DNA of 64,000 nt from Deltaproteobacteria bacterium RIFCSPHIGHO2_02_FULL_44_16 (GTDB lineage Bacteria > UBA10199 > 2-02-FULL-44-16). Positions within the stretch are counted from its first letter, which is position 1. Every line of letters starts with the position of its first letter. The stretch is taken from assembly GCA_001798185.1 (NCBI GenBank), contig MGRM01000009.1, positions 202,798 through 266,797 of the forward strand. The letters run 5' to 3'. Below are positions 10,462 through 19,268 of the stretch, one piece after another. The notes beneath the pieces were generated by a model. The model did not search any database, had not been told where the DNA came from, and saw only the letters and a list, made by a program, of their open reading frames with translations. Made by a program: the position numbers and the translations under genes.

Positions 10462-11967
10462 TTACCCCTGCGTTTTCCACTCGGTCGTACCATTAGGACG
10501 GTCTTTGAGTTCAACACCCATTTTTTGGAGTTGGTCGCGTATTTCATCGGAACGTTGAAAGTTTTTTTGGTGACGCGCGAGCCTACGTTCTTCCAAAAGT
10601 CGTTCGATTTCTTTGGGATCAATGTGTAATTGAGTCATTGCTAACACATCGCTTTGCTCGCGATATTTTTTTGGATCTGAACCAAAAAAACCGAGAACAT
10701 TGCCGAGAAGTTTTTGCATTTGGTGAAAACCATCGATCAATTCTGTAGGGGCGTGTGGCACACGCCCGGGCGAACGCCGTTCGCCCCTACTTTCGTTTTC
10801 ATCGAGCATTTTATTTGTAAGCCGCACGATTTCGAAAACATTTCCGACAACAGCTGCAGTGTTAAAGTCATCGTTCATTGCTGATTGAAAATCGTTTTCA
10901 AAAGAGCTCAATCGTTCCAAAAGTTTTGATTGATGAGTAGAATTTGAAAGCGGGCAGCTGCGATGGTCCTCGTCAGCACCCGCTGAGGAAACACGCGACA
11001 CTGTTTCATAAAATCGATCAAGCGCTGTTTTGGCTTCGCTCATCGCTTGCTCACTATAATCAAGCGGCGAGCGATAGTGATTGGAAAACATAAAGAGACG
11101 AAGCACTTCAGGATGATATCGTTTTAACAACTCGGAAATATTGGCAACATTTCCAAGACTCTTACTCATCTTTTGATCATTGAGAGTAATAAGTCCATTG
11201 TGCATCCAATAGCGTGCAAACTCTTTTCCGTGAGCGCCTTCGCTCTGCGCAATTTCATTTTCATGATGCGGAAAAATGAGATCCCGACCCCCGCCATGAA
11301 TATCAAAGGTTTCACCTAAATATTTTGTACTCATCGCGGAACATTCGATGTGCCACCCAGGACGACCCTCTCCCCATGGACTTTTCCACGAAGGTTCTCC
11401 CGGCTTCGCTTTTTTCCATAACGCAAAATCCAAAGGATCTCGTTTTTGTTCATCGATCTCAACACGCGCTCCGCTTTCGAGTTCTTCGATGTTGCGATTG
11501 GAAAGTTTTCCGTATGAAGGAAAGGCGCGCACCGAAAAGAAAACATTACTCTCAACTGCATACGCCATTTTCTTTTTGATCAGCGTTTCAATCATCGCAG
11601 TCATCTCTTTGATATGCTTTGTCGCTTTCGGTTTTTTTGTTTCTGTGTCGATACCAAGCGCTTTCATATCCCGTTCATATTCGTCGATATAACGCTGGGC
11701 AATATCATCTGCGCTGACACCTTCTTTGTTGGCGCGAAGAATAATCTTGTCATCCACATCGGTATAGTTGCGAACAAAGGTCACCTCATAATCGAGATAA
11801 CGTAAGTATCGCACAACAACATCATAGGTCAGCGCCGCCCGGCCATGGCCGATGTGGCTTGAATCGTAGACCGTCACACCGCAAGCATAGATACCAACTT
11901 TTCCTTTTTTGAGAGGAATAAATTCCTCTTTTTTGCGATGAAGGGTATTGTGAATTTTAAGAGTCAT
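10462..11967 (-). CDS. cysS: Cysteinyl-tRNA synthetase
   Basis: Charges tRNA-Cys with cysteine in the cytoplasm. The 501-residue protein has the class I signatures HIGHGR near residue 37 and KMSKS near 265, plus the zinc ligands expected of the family (Cys in GIYACGVTVYDSSHIGH, GWHIECSAMS, and the HHENE segment). The start is set at ATG 11967 (MTLKIHNTLHRKKEEF); the frame is open upstream to 12087 only because it runs through a foldback element. An in-frame palindromic repeat adds about 15 residues (SRGERRSPGRVPHAPTE) near residues 393-408, in the C-terminal helical region where family length varies. It follows ispD and ispF in what looks like one operon, an arrangement known from other bacteria. 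Confidence 0.96.
   Translation of the reverse strand: MTLKIHNTLHRKKEEFIPLKKGKVGIYACGVTVYDSSHIGHGRAALTYDVVVRYLRYLDYEVTFVRNYTDVDDKIILRANKEGVSADDIAQRYIDEYERDMKALGIDTETKKPKATKHIKEMTAMIETLIKKKMAYAVESNVFFSVRAFPSYGKLSNRNIEELESGARVEIDEQKRDPLDFALWKKAKPGEPSWKSPWGEGRPGWHIECSAMSTKYLGETFDIHGGGRDLIFPHHENEIAQSEGAHGKEFARYWMHNGLITLNDQKMSKSLGNVANISELLKRYHPEVLRLFMFSNHYRSPLDYSEQAMSEAKTALDRFYETVSRVSSAGADEDHRSCPLSNSTHQSKLLERLSSFENDFQSAMNDDFNTAAVVGNVFEIVRLTNKMLDENESRGERRSPGRVPHAPTELIDGFHQMQKLLGNVLGFFGSDPKKYREQSDVLAMTQLHIDPKEIERLLEERRLARHQKNFQRSDEIRDQLQKMGVELKDRPNGTTEWKTQG
10745..10790. repeat. GTAGGGGCG palindromic repeat inside cysS
   Basis: Outer arms GTAGGGGCG and CGCCCCTAC enclose two smaller hairpins, GGGCGTGTGG/CACACGCCC and GGGCGAACG/CGTTCGCCC. 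The element is inserted in frame in cysS and translated as part of the protein. A half copy lies at 42193-42215. Similar GTAGGGGCG repeats are common in many bacterial genomes. Confidence 0.85.
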
Positions 11968-11975
11968 AATTTTAT

Positions 11976-12121
11976 ACCAAACTGATCTCGCATTTTCTCT
12001 CGGGGTACAGACGCTGCGGTTCTGCTCCTCGCGTCTTCTGTTTTCCTCGGCGCGATCTTTTAAATTGCATCGACGCGCCTCAGTCAAAGGCCCCCTGCGA
12101 GAAAATCCTCGTCAGTTTGGT
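11976..12121. ncRNA. Foldback element or structured RNA upstream of cysS (probable third copy)
   Basis: Outer stem ACCAAACTGA (11976-11985) pairs with TCAGTTTGGT (12112-12121). Inside are a long imperfect stem (CTCGCATTTTCTCTCGGGG side against CCCCCTGCGAGAAAATC side) and two hairpins, one closed by AGACGC/GCGTCT and one by GGCGCG/CGCGCC. Read on the minus strand, the segments near the outer stem resemble the elements at 45239-45394 and 54913-55061 (CCCGAGA-AAAT on one side, TTTTC-CG-AGGG on the other). It lies in the cysS leader or ispF-cysS spacer. Assignment to the same family is tentative. Confidence 0.45.
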
Positions 12122-12148
12122 TCAGCATCTAGGGTCTTCATATAATAG

Positions 12149-12658
12149 TTATGTAATCGAAAATGGATGTTTCGATCGCGGTCGCAGTTCCAAGAGCACG
12201 ACTACTTGCGCGGCAATCGCTTCGCCGCGACCGATTTCACCGCATTCTTCGTTTGTCCCTGCCTTGATATTCACATCCATTTTTTCCATTTGTAAAATGT
12301 TTGCGAGATGTTCGCGCATGGCAGGAATATATTTTTTCAACTTTGGTTGTTCTGTCAAAATTGTTGCGTCCAAATTATTCACCGCCCATTCACGTTCGTA
12401 AATTGGCTTGAAGACTTGCACGAGCATGTCGGTGCTCTTTGCATCTTTCCATTTTGCATCGGTGTCGGGGAAATGCTGACCGATATCACCTTTGCCCGTT
12501 GCTCCAAGAAGCGCGTCGATGAGCGCGTGGAGTAAAACATCACCATCAGAGTGAGCCTTTGGCCCTTTCGTGAACGGAATTTCGATTCCGCCAAGTTTCA
12601 GTGGTCGTCCGATAATTAACTTATGAATGTCATACCCCATACCGATTTTAAATTGCAT
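12149..12658 (-). CDS. ispF: 2-C-methyl-D-erythritol 2,4-cyclodiphosphate synthase
   Basis: Fifth step of the MEP isoprenoid pathway: converts CDP-methylerythritol 2-phosphate to the cyclodiphosphate with release of CMP. The 169 residues carry the family signatures: the metal-binding GYDIHKL at the N-terminus, SDGDVLLHALIDALLGA, DIGQHFPDTD, and a C-terminal NIKAGTNEECGEIGRGEA that stands in for the usual KATT-E-GF-GRGEG segment. A strong AAGGAG ribosome site precedes the ATG at 12658. It lies between ispD and cysS on the same strand. The leader between ispD and ispF is largely a foldback repeat, so its ribosome site sits just beyond the repeat arm. Confidence 0.95.
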   Translation of the reverse strand: MQFKIGMGYDIHKLIIGRPLKLGGIEIPFTKGPKAHSDGDVLLHALIDALLGATGKGDIGQHFPDTDAKWKDAKSTDMLVQVFKPIYEREWAVNNLDATILTEQPKLKKYIPAMREHLANILQMEKMDVNIKAGTNEECGEIGRGEAIAAQVVVLLELRPRSKHPFSIT

Positions 12659-12673
12659 GAGTTTACTCCTTGT

Positions 12674-12813
12674 TGAGTCGTTATTTTAAAACAGATGGGA
12701 TACGGGTGACGCCGGAGCGTGTTCCGGGAGGTCTCCGCGTTTAGTGGAGGGCCGGAATACCGCAGGCGGCAGGACCCGCATCATTATTAATAAAGTTTTA
12801 AAATAATGACTCA
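12674..12813. repeat. Foldback element family I, copy 1 (ispD/ispF spacer)
   Basis: Arms TGAGTCGTTATTTTAAAAC (12674-12692) and its near-exact reverse complement at 12795-12813 (one mismatch) surround the conserved core that runs from GATACGGGTGACGCC to GGCAGGACCCGCATC. The distal arm overlaps the ispD stop codon. The arm sequence is unique to this copy. Confidence 0.9.
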
Positions 12814-13485
12814 TCGTTGACTCAACCAAAACTCAGCTAAACGTAAATCCTCAGGTGTTGTGATCTTAATGTTTCTTTCACTTCCTGGAACAATTGCCAC
12901 TTTCTCTCCGATACGTTCAATCAGACTTGCTTCATCAGTTCCATAAAAATTGTCGCGATATGCTGCATCAAACGCTTTTTTCAAAAGTGAATATCGTGCA
13001 GTCTGCGGTGTTTGCGCTCGCCAGAGCTGCGCTCTTTCTATTGTCTGTAAAATATTTTTTATTTCATCGACGTGCTTAATCGTATCATTGACCGGGACAG
13101 CAACAATAGCTGCACCGACCTCAGCAGCCTTCGAAATGCATTGTTCAATCAACTCATGCGTTACAAAAGGTCTCACTCCATCGTGGACAACAACGATTTC
13201 AGTATCAGATGAAAGAGCGTTCAAACCATTTCGTACAGAATCTTGTCGCTTCTCTCCCCCTTCGATCACACTCCACTGAGGAAAATCGTAGTGCTGCAAA
13301 ATATCTGTTTGAAATGAATCGACTCTTTCAGGTGCAACCACAATCACCACCTGGTGGAATGAGCGAAAGCGCTCCAGGGTATGACAAATTAAGGGTTTAC
13401 CAGCAATGTCCAAATACTGCTTGGGACAGTTTTTTTTCATCCGGGTGCCAATACCCGCGGCGGGAATGATAATCGCTATCTTCAT
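12811..13485 (-). CDS. ispD: 2-C-methyl-D-erythritol 4-phosphate cytidylyltransferase
   Basis: Third MEP pathway step: joins CTP and methylerythritol 4-phosphate. The 224-residue protein has the nucleotidyltransferase signature PAAGIGTRMKKNCPKQY at residues 8-24, where the Arg and Lys bind the CTP triphosphate, and the family stretch VVVHDGVRPFVT near residue 100. GTDEASLIER near residue 180 and NIKITTPEDLRLAE at the C-terminus are also typical. The ATG at 13485 (MKIAIIIPAAG) is the only sensible start. It is the first gene of ispD-ispF-cysS and is divergent from the orphan gene at 13602. Confidence 0.96.
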   Translation of the reverse strand: MKIAIIIPAAGIGTRMKKNCPKQYLDIAGKPLICHTLERFRSFHQVVIVVAPERVDSFQTDILQHYDFPQWSVIEGGEKRQDSVRNGLNALSSDTEIVVVHDGVRPFVTHELIEQCISKAAEVGAAIVAVPVNDTIKHVDEIKNILQTIERAQLWRAQTPQTARYSLLKKAFDAAYRDNFYGTDEASLIERIGEKVAIVPGSERNIKITTPEDLRLAEFWLSQR

Positions 13486-13542
13486 GAAACCACGGCAATA
13501 ATCGAGGCTGCGCCTCTAAAGCAAGATGTTTTCACCATGTTG

Positions 13543-13556
13543 ATGATCAAAATCAT
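13543..13556. promoter_or_regulatory. ATGAT-N4-ATCAT box (Crp/FNR-type palindrome)
   Basis: ATGATCAAAATCAT is a perfect dyad 45 bases upstream of the ATG at 13602. It equals the reverse complement of the box before the USP gene (46871-46884), and its half-sites match those of the box before the CBS gene (50097-50112). The TGAT-N4-ATCA core matches FNR/Crp-family operators. Confidence 0.55.
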
Positions 13557-13601
13557 AAAATCTTTGGCAACTGAACACCTCTTCATGCCGATATAACAAC
13601 C

Positions 13602-15995
13602 ATGTCAGCTATTGCAAAAAAACCTGGGTATTGGGCACCCCCTCCAAAGTCCCTTATTCCTTTATCAGAGCATATTGCTGAACTCATGGCGGAACACTCG
13701 AAATTGCGCCCAAATACATCGGTCCAAGTAGGACTCGCAGACCTTCTCAATTATGTTGTGGTTCTTGAAGAAGGAGAGAATATCGCGCTCGCTCTTCCGA
13801 AAAAGAATCCTGAATTTCTGAGTGGCATTTCAAATTTACAAGTTATCTTAAGTGGAAATGCTGCTCGCCAATTTGCAGAAGAACATCAAGGATGGATGAA
13901 CCATGTTCGGCATTCATATCAATTTATTCCTATCAGTGATGGTGAAATTACAGCCGCACGTCAGCCAACAATTGGTCCTGCATCTGAAGAAGAAATGATT
14001 GAACACTTTGTCTCTGAAGAGCTCACAAACTGGGGTCGCTTTTCATCGGCATTCACCTGTGGTGTCGGTTCGGGTATTTGGACGATTGCATACGGTGGCA
14101 TACAATACTTTGTCATCCAAGCAGGAGTTGCTTGGGGAAGCATTCCTGAAGCTGCTGTAGGAACATCCGTCCTTCCAGGACTATTATGGATTGGAGGAAC
14201 TTCTTTATTTGTAAGCAGTACCAAAATAGCAACTCAAGCTGTACAAGGAGAGATACCCGAAGAAATGGCGTGGTGCCAAATCGGCGCAATTGCGGGAACT
14301 CTTGCAGCAGCCAAAGTCGCAAGAGCAAGAACTCCGAATGCTCCTCCCATCAAGTGGGACTTTGGATCACAAAGAGGATTTCTCGCACCACTTGGAGCTC
14401 CCACAGATACGACATATATTTCTCCCACGTGGATGATGGCTCTTCATCGTCTTCCTCCGATCATTCCTTCACTCCATCCTGATTGGATAGAAAATGCAGT
14501 TCGTGGTTACATGAGCGAGCTTCGTACTGCGCGCGGAGAAATTTTATCGCTGCGCGACGATGTCGTGACTCCTCTTCCAACACCATCGCCAATCGATCGA
14601 CTTCGACAGATACTTCAGGATTTCGTTGATCCGCTTCTGCTCGACGATTTCCTTGCAGAGCTTGATCTTGTTACTGCTGAAGAAATTCTCAAAAATCTCG
14701 ATATCGACGCTTTGGTGGGGGAACTCAATCGTTTGCAGGTGCCAACAGAACTGCGTGCGACTATTATCACCATCGCCGTCTTATCTCCGAACACCATTCT
14801 CACAGATCTTCGCATCTTACAAAATCTTGCAAATCTCGGTCGGTGGATTATGAATCGATTTACCGTTCCTCTATTTTCTATTCTCGGCGCTGCTTCTGTT
14901 GAAACAGAAGAAGAAAATCGGGATTTGCATAACGCGGTCCAGCAAACGCGTCGCATTTTTTCCCTGTTAGATCAGCTTGTTCAGACTTCGCCGAGCTCTC
15001 CCATTTTAATCAATTTTCTTTCTCAGGGTTCCCCCCAACTATGGAGAGAGGTTGCTCAGGTTCTCTCTCATCTCAATTTAGCCGGCTATCATTTCCCTCA
15101 CTTAAATCGATTTTTTATCGAACATCTTCGAACTACTTATCCCGGAAACGCTACAACGCCCATCATTAAGGAGCTTGAAAAACTTCGGCCACAAGCGCTC
15201 ACACCAAAAGAACAACTTGGAAATAAACTCCGAGATCTTTTTTCTTCATCAGCAGCACTGGATGAGTTCCTCGCAGGCATCACTGAGGAAATGGCAACTG
15301 AGCTTTTAAAATATGATGTTTCATACCTGAAAGCTCTTTTCAACGGACTGAATATTCCTAACAGCGATCGTGGCATCATCATTCTCGCAGCACTGATTGG
15401 GATTATGGACGCAAGCGAGGTTGAAGAAACAAAATCGCGACAACTCAGAACTGAATACGATATTGGCGTTTGGTTAAAAGATCATTGGGCTCAGCGTGCA
15501 AACCGCGTTTCTTTTTCTCCTTCCATGAGTCCAGGAGAACAGGTACGACTTGGGCTCACTGATCTTTTTATGACGCGACTGATGCAATTTCTGGATCGGC
15601 TGAACACATCCACAGAAGCATCTCCCACACTGACTGGTTTTATCAATGCACTTAATAGGGACCAATGGGGCCGCTTCTCTCGTTCTATCGCACATCAATT
15701 CCCAAATTTACAACGTTTCTGTCGAGAGGGGAATGAACGTTTACAGCGCAATGAAGGAGAGATTGGCTCTGAGGAAGATTCACGCTTGCAAATGTCGGTC
15801 GTCGTAGCACTTTTGAATAGAGATTTCAGTGGTCCTTATCTCGCATTCTTACTCCCTCTTCTTCGTCGACTAGATCTGGTCACCAATGGAAGAAAACCTT
15901 CAGATGCAGCAAGACAAATTCTCGATGAAAACACAGGAGACCCCAACGCTGAAACAGTTGCAAATGCTATTCGCACCTCCACCACAACTCGATAA
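13602..15995 (+). CDS. Orphan 797-residue protein with an internal duplication
   Basis: I do not recognise this protein. The first ~140 residues look globular. Residues ~150-215 are a Gly-rich hydrophobic stretch (FTCGVGSGIWTIAYGGIQYF, then LPGLLWIGGTSLFVSS) that could insert into or bind a membrane. The C-terminal two-thirds hold two diverged copies of a ~200-residue helical unit: LRQILQDFVDPLLLDDFLAE is echoed by LRDLFSSSAALDEFLAGITE, RATIITIAVLS by RGIIILAALIG, and PHLNRFFIEH by PNLQRFCREG. There is no signal peptide. The start is ATG 13602 without a good ribosome site; a Crp/FNR-like box lies upstream. It stands alone and converges with nuoN. The protein at 40209 has a similar style (short helical repeats plus one hydrophobic segment) and the same flanking hairpin. 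Confidence 0.85.
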   Translation: MSAIAKKPGYWAPPPKSLIPLSEHIAELMAEHSKLRPNTSVQVGLADLLNYVVVLEEGENIALALPKKNPEFLSGISNLQVILSGNAARQFAEEHQGWMNHVRHSYQFIPISDGEITAARQPTIGPASEEEMIEHFVSEELTNWGRFSSAFTCGVGSGIWTIAYGGIQYFVIQAGVAWGSIPEAAVGTSVLPGLLWIGGTSLFVSSTKIATQAVQGEIPEEMAWCQIGAIAGTLAAAKVARARTPNAPPIKWDFGSQRGFLAPLGAPTDTTYISPTWMMALHRLPPIIPSLHPDWIENAVRGYMSELRTARGEILSLRDDVVTPLPTPSPIDRLRQILQDFVDPLLLDDFLAELDLVTAEEILKNLDIDALVGELNRLQVPTELRATIITIAVLSPNTILTDLRILQNLANLGRWIMNRFTVPLFSILGAASVETEEENRDLHNAVQQTRRIFSLLDQLVQTSPSSPILINFLSQGSPQLWREVAQVLSHLNLAGYHFPHLNRFFIEHLRTTYPGNATTPIIKELEKLRPQALTPKEQLGNKLRDLFSSSAALDEFLAGITEEMATELLKYDVSYLKALFNGLNIPNSDRGIIILAALIGIMDASEVEETKSRQLRTEYDIGVWLKDHWAQRANRVSFSPSMSPGEQVRLGLTDLFMTRLMQFLDRLNTSTEASPTLTGFINALNRDQWGRFSRSIAHQFPNLQRFCREGNERLQRNEGEIGSEEDSRLQMSVVVALLNRDFSGPYLAFLLPLLRRLDLVTNGRKPSDAARQILDENTGDPNAETVANAIRTSTTTR

Positions 15996-16013
15996 TCTTT
16001 CTATAAGATGTAC

Positions 16014-16036
16014 CAATAACTAACTGTCAGTTATTG
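16014..16036. repeat. CAATAACT hairpin between convergent genes
   Basis: Arms CAATAACT and AGTTATTG enclose a 7-base loop AACTGTC. It lies between the orphan gene at 13602 and nuoN, which converge, and could act as a two-way terminator, although no T-run is evident. The same hairpin in inverted orientation occurs at 40100-40132. Confidence 0.6.
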
Positions 16037-16053
16037 ATAAATGCGTAGAGCAG

Positions 16054-17523
16054 CTAAAAAGATTTTTCCACAATGGCGAGAAGTTCGGCAGGGAAAATAC
16101 CAAAGAGAATCACGATGAGCGCGGTTACGGTCACGACCGCAACAAGGCCTGAGGGAAGAGTTTCAAATTGTTCTCTGTCGGATTGCCCCCCACTCAAGCT
16201 TTGGGGGGCATGATGGAAATACATCACCACCACGGGACGCAGATAGTAGTAGGCTGAAAGAACAGAATTCAGAAGCGCAATCACCACGAGCCATACAGAA
16301 CCTGCTTTGATCGCTCCATAAAAAAGAGAGTACTTCGCAAAAAATCCGATCGTCGGAGGAAAACCGGTGAGCGAAATCAAAAAAAGCGTTAAGAGCGCCG
16401 CGAGCACTGGCCGTCTTTTCCCAAATCCTGCAAAATGAGTCACGTCGGTTGACTCGCGATTGCCTTGAGCCACGATGAGAATCGCAAAGGCTCCGGCGGT
16501 CATCGTGACATAAGACAAAAGATAGAAAACGATAGTGTGAGCATTGTGGGGAAAAGATGCTAAGGCTGGAAATCCAACGAGAATATAACCTGCATGCGCA
16601 ATGGAAGAATACGCAAGCATGCGTTTGACATTGTCCTGCATAATAGCGCCGAGATTTCCAAAAAGCATCGTTGCCACTGCTAACGCAGCAATGATGTTGC
16701 TCCCCTCTCCTCCCTGACTCAAAAAATAACCCTGGTTTCCAAAAAGAGTAAGAGCAATACGCAAGAACGCCAAAAATGCAGCTGCTTTTACTGCGGTTGC
16801 CATAAAGTTCGTGATCGGAGTTGGGGCTCCTTCATACGCATCTGGCGCCCAAGCATGAAAAGGGACTGCAGCAATCTTAAACGCGAAACCGATGAGTACC
16901 AACGCAAAGCCAAAGAGCTGCGCCGTCTCTATGGTTGCTTTCCGAAAAGTTTCAGACATGAGCGTAAGATCGGTCGTTCCACTACTTCCAAAAAGAAAGG
17001 CAATGCCCATGAGCAGAAAAGCAGAAGCAAAAGCGCCGGTAAGAAAATATTTGAGCGCAGCTTCATTCCCTTCAGGACGCGCACGATAAAATCCGGTCAG
17101 CGGATAGAGTGCAATTGACATAATTTCGAGACCTAAAAATAAGGTCAGAAGATCACTCGCGGCAACAAAAACTCCCATTCCAATCGTCGAGAAAAGAAGG
17201 AGCGCATAATATTCTGGTTGGGCCATAGCTCGCTGATGCACATAATCAGGAGAGATGAGAATCGTCAGCGCAACCGCAAAGAGACAGATCATCCATCCGA
17301 GAAAACTCAGGCGATCAAAAAAGAGCATGCCGAGAACTTCGCTGCCACCCGCAAGCCACAACTGCCATGAAAGAAAAAAGGCAATCACGACACCGACACA
17401 AGAAAGGAGTGAAAGAAGAGAACGAGACTGGCGCAAAAAACTTCCTAAAAAAAGGACGAGAAAAGCAACAGCGAGAATCACCAGCCATGGGGAAAAAAGA
17501 GAAAAGAAGTGAATCCAATTCAT
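16054..17523 (-). CDS. nuoN: NADH-quinone oxidoreductase subunit N
   Basis: An antiporter-like membrane subunit of complex I that contributes a proton channel. The 489 residues form about 14 membrane segments. The conserved discontinuous-helix and channel stretches are visible: FLGLEIMSIALYPLTGFYR, GFAFKIAAVPFHAWAPDAYE with the key Lys and His, and MLAYSSIAHAGYILVG. GFPPTIGFFAKYSLF follows toward the C-terminus. Its ATG overlaps the nuoM stop as ATGA, so translation is probably coupled. It is the last gene of the operon, and it converges with the orphan gene at 13602. Confidence 0.96.
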   Translation of the reverse strand: MNWIHFFSLFSPWLVILAVAFLVLFLGSFLRQSRSLLSLLSCVGVVIAFFLSWQLWLAGGSEVLGMLFFDRLSFLGWMICLFAVALTILISPDYVHQRAMAQPEYYALLLFSTIGMGVFVAASDLLTLFLGLEIMSIALYPLTGFYRARPEGNEAALKYFLTGAFASAFLLMGIAFLFGSSGTTDLTLMSETFRKATIETAQLFGFALVLIGFAFKIAAVPFHAWAPDAYEGAPTPITNFMATAVKAAAFLAFLRIALTLFGNQGYFLSQGGEGSNIIAALAVATMLFGNLGAIMQDNVKRMLAYSSIAHAGYILVGFPALASFPHNAHTIVFYLLSYVTMTAGAFAILIVAQGNRESTDVTHFAGFGKRRPVLAALLTLFLISLTGFPPTIGFFAKYSLFYGAIKAGSVWLVVIALLNSVLSAYYYLRPVVVMYFHHAPQSLSGGQSDREQFETLPSGLVAVVTVTALIVILFGIFPAELLAIVEKSF

Positions 17524-19181
17524 GGTTGCGTCACCTCGACGAGACCTTTTTCAAAGAGACCTCTTTCAAAACTCCATGATTCGGGTGACGCCGGAGGTGC
17601 TTCCGGGAGGGGCTCCCGCGATAAGTGGGAGTGCCGGAACACCGCAGGCGGCAGGACCCGTAACAATGAAACGTTTTGAAAGAGGTCTCTTTGTGCATTG
17701 GAAATTTCAACTCTTTTTGACAATTTCAAAAATGCTTCAGTGGAACGATCGATTTTTTCGAGCCACGGTTTTGGCCACACCCCAATGAGCAAGATGATCA
17801 CCATCAAGGGGACAAGAATCAGATATTCACGAGCCGTGAGATCTGTAAGTCGTTTATTCTCTTCGTTGGTAAGTGAACCAAAAAAAACGCGCTGAATCGC
17901 CCAGAGCATATACCCAGCAGCTAAAATAACTCCGATCACCGCAAAAGAGGCGTACCACGTTTTGGTCTGAAAAGCGCCCAGCAGAATGAGAAACTCACCG
18001 ACAAAATTATTGAGTCCCGGCATTCCGACTGAAGCAAAGGAGATAAAAAGAAAAACAGCAGCAAAAAGAGGAACAACTTTTGCAATCCCACCATAATCAG
18101 CAATGAGACGTGTATGACGTCGATGATACAGCATGCCAATCAGGAAAAAGAGAGCTCCTGTGGAAAGGCCGTGATTCACCATTTGCAACACCGCGCCACT
18201 CACCGCGTGAGGTTCGAGGGCAAAGAGTCCCAGCATCACAAAACCAAGATGAGAAACAGAGGAGTAAGCAACAAGACGTTTGATATCGGGCTGAATCATG
18301 GCGACAAGCGCTCCGTAAATAATTCCGATGACGGAGAGTGTCAGCATCAACGGTGCAAACTTCACGACTGCCAAAGGAAAAAGAGGAATGGCAAAACGAT
18401 AAAAACCGTAGGTTCCCATTTTGAGCAGCACGCCCGCTAAAATCACGCTCCCTGCTGTTGGCGCTTCAGTGTGGGTATCCGGCAACCACGTGTGAAAAGG
18501 AAAGAGAGGAACTTTGATCGCAAACGCCAAAGCGAAAGCCCCAAAAAGCCACAGCTGCGCTGTTACAGGAAAACCCTTCTCGTACCATGCAATCAAATCA
18601 AATGTTCCACCACAGTACCATGCAGCATAGAGAATCGCGGCAAGCATTAAGACTGATCCGGTCATCGTATAGAGAAGAAACTTAAACGCGACACGAATGC
18701 GATTGCCACTCCCCCAAACACCCACCAAAAAATACATCGGGATAAGCACGAGCTCCCAAAAAATGTAGAAGAGAAAAAGATCAAGCGCCGCAAAAACTCC
18801 CATCATTCCGGTGGAGAGAAGAAGCAGAAGCATATAAAAGAGTTTGCAACTCTTTTCTATTTCGTTCCATGCGCTGAGGATAATAAGTGGAAGAAGAAAT
18901 GCGGAGAGCAAGATAAGAATCATCCCCACCCCATCAACGCCGAGTCGATATGAGATCCCCAGGGATGGAATCCACGAAACCAATTCTGTGAGTTCAAAAG
19001 CACCAGAACCTGTAACGCGATTCCATGCCACCATCGATAAGGCAAACGTCACGAGACTCGTGAGCAGCGAAAGAAAACGAATTTCTCGGACGCGTGTTGC
19101 AGGGACAAAAAGAATCATCACCATTGCAAAAAGCGGAAGAAAAATAATCGTCGTTAACAAATGTGCATGTATCCAGCTCAT
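17520..19181 (-). CDS. nuoM: NADH-quinone oxidoreductase subunit M with repeat-encoded tail
   Basis: The second antiporter-like subunit of complex I, 553 residues with about 14 membrane helices. Diagnostic segments are FWELVLIPMYFLVGVWG, FAIKVPLFPFHTWLPDTHTE and LVAYSSVSHLGFVMLGLF. GLNNFVGEFLILLG follows. The family's conserved part ends near GVWPKPWLEKIDRS, after which the last ~75 residues are unusual: a short linker, then the translation of foldback element copy 2 ([15 protein letters not shown]...), then SFERGLFEKGLVEVTQP. The arms of the element give the mirrored peptides QRDLFQN and SFERGLFEK. The tail is soluble and probably tolerated. The ATG at 19181 is followed by MSWIHAHLLTTIIFLP. 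Confidence 0.96.
   Translation of the reverse strand: MSWIHAHLLTTIIFLPLFAMVMILFVPATRVREIRFLSLLTSLVTFALSMVAWNRVTGSGAFELTELVSWIPSLGISYRLGVDGVGMILILLSAFLLPLIILSAWNEIEKSCKLFYMLLLLLSTGMMGVFAALDLFLFYIFWELVLIPMYFLVGVWGSGNRIRVAFKFLLYTMTGSVLMLAAILYAAWYCGGTFDLIAWYEKGFPVTAQLWLFGAFALAFAIKVPLFPFHTWLPDTHTEAPTAGSVILAGVLLKMGTYGFYRFAIPLFPLAVVKFAPLMLTLSVIGIIYGALVAMIQPDIKRLVAYSSVSHLGFVMLGLFALEPHAVSGAVLQMVNHGLSTGALFFLIGMLYHRRHTRLIADYGGIAKVVPLFAAVFLFISFASVGMPGLNNFVGEFLILLGAFQTKTWYASFAVIGVILAAGYMLWAIQRVFFGSLTNEENKRLTDLTAREYLILVPLMVIILLIGVWPKPWLEKIDRSTEAFLKLSKRVEISNAQRDLFQNVSLLRVLPPAVFRHSHLSREPLPEAPPASPESWSFERGLFEKGLVEVTQP
17552..17693. repeat. Foldback element family I, copy 2 (inside nuoM)
   Basis: The arms at 17552-17572 and 17673-17693 are perfect 21-base reverse complements. 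The core runs from ATTCGGGTGACGCCGG to GGCAGGACCCGT. The whole element is read through in frame as the nuoM C-terminal tail. The left arm is followed by a partial direct repeat of itself (GAGACC-TTTTCAAA). Confidence 0.9.
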
Positions 19182-19194
19182 ATATACGATTCCG

Positions 19195-19250
19195 TGTCAT
19201 CCCCGTGAAGACGGGGATCTCATGAGATTCCCGCTTTCGCGGGAATGACA
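19195..19250. repeat. GTCAT...ATGAC palindromic repeat (FPRKRES type), copy 1
   Basis: TGTCAT and ATGACA ends enclose two hairpins, CCCCGT-GAAG-ACGGGG and CCCGC-TTTC-GCGGG. It lies in the nuoL-nuoM spacer. Translation of this widespread repeat gives the familiar SFPRKRES / FTGMT peptides, so frames across it are spurious. Confidence 0.9.
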
Positions 19251-19268
19251 ACTTTTGAACTCCATTTT

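Noticed and set aside
11968..12087. N-terminal extension of CysS by 40 residues
   Set aside because: The extension runs through the foldback element; the ATG at 11967 matches family N-termini.
18994..19251. Frame starting MSFPRKRESHEIPVFTGMT
   Set aside because: This is the well-known spurious translation of the GTCAT...ATGAC palindromic repeat, antisense overlap aside.
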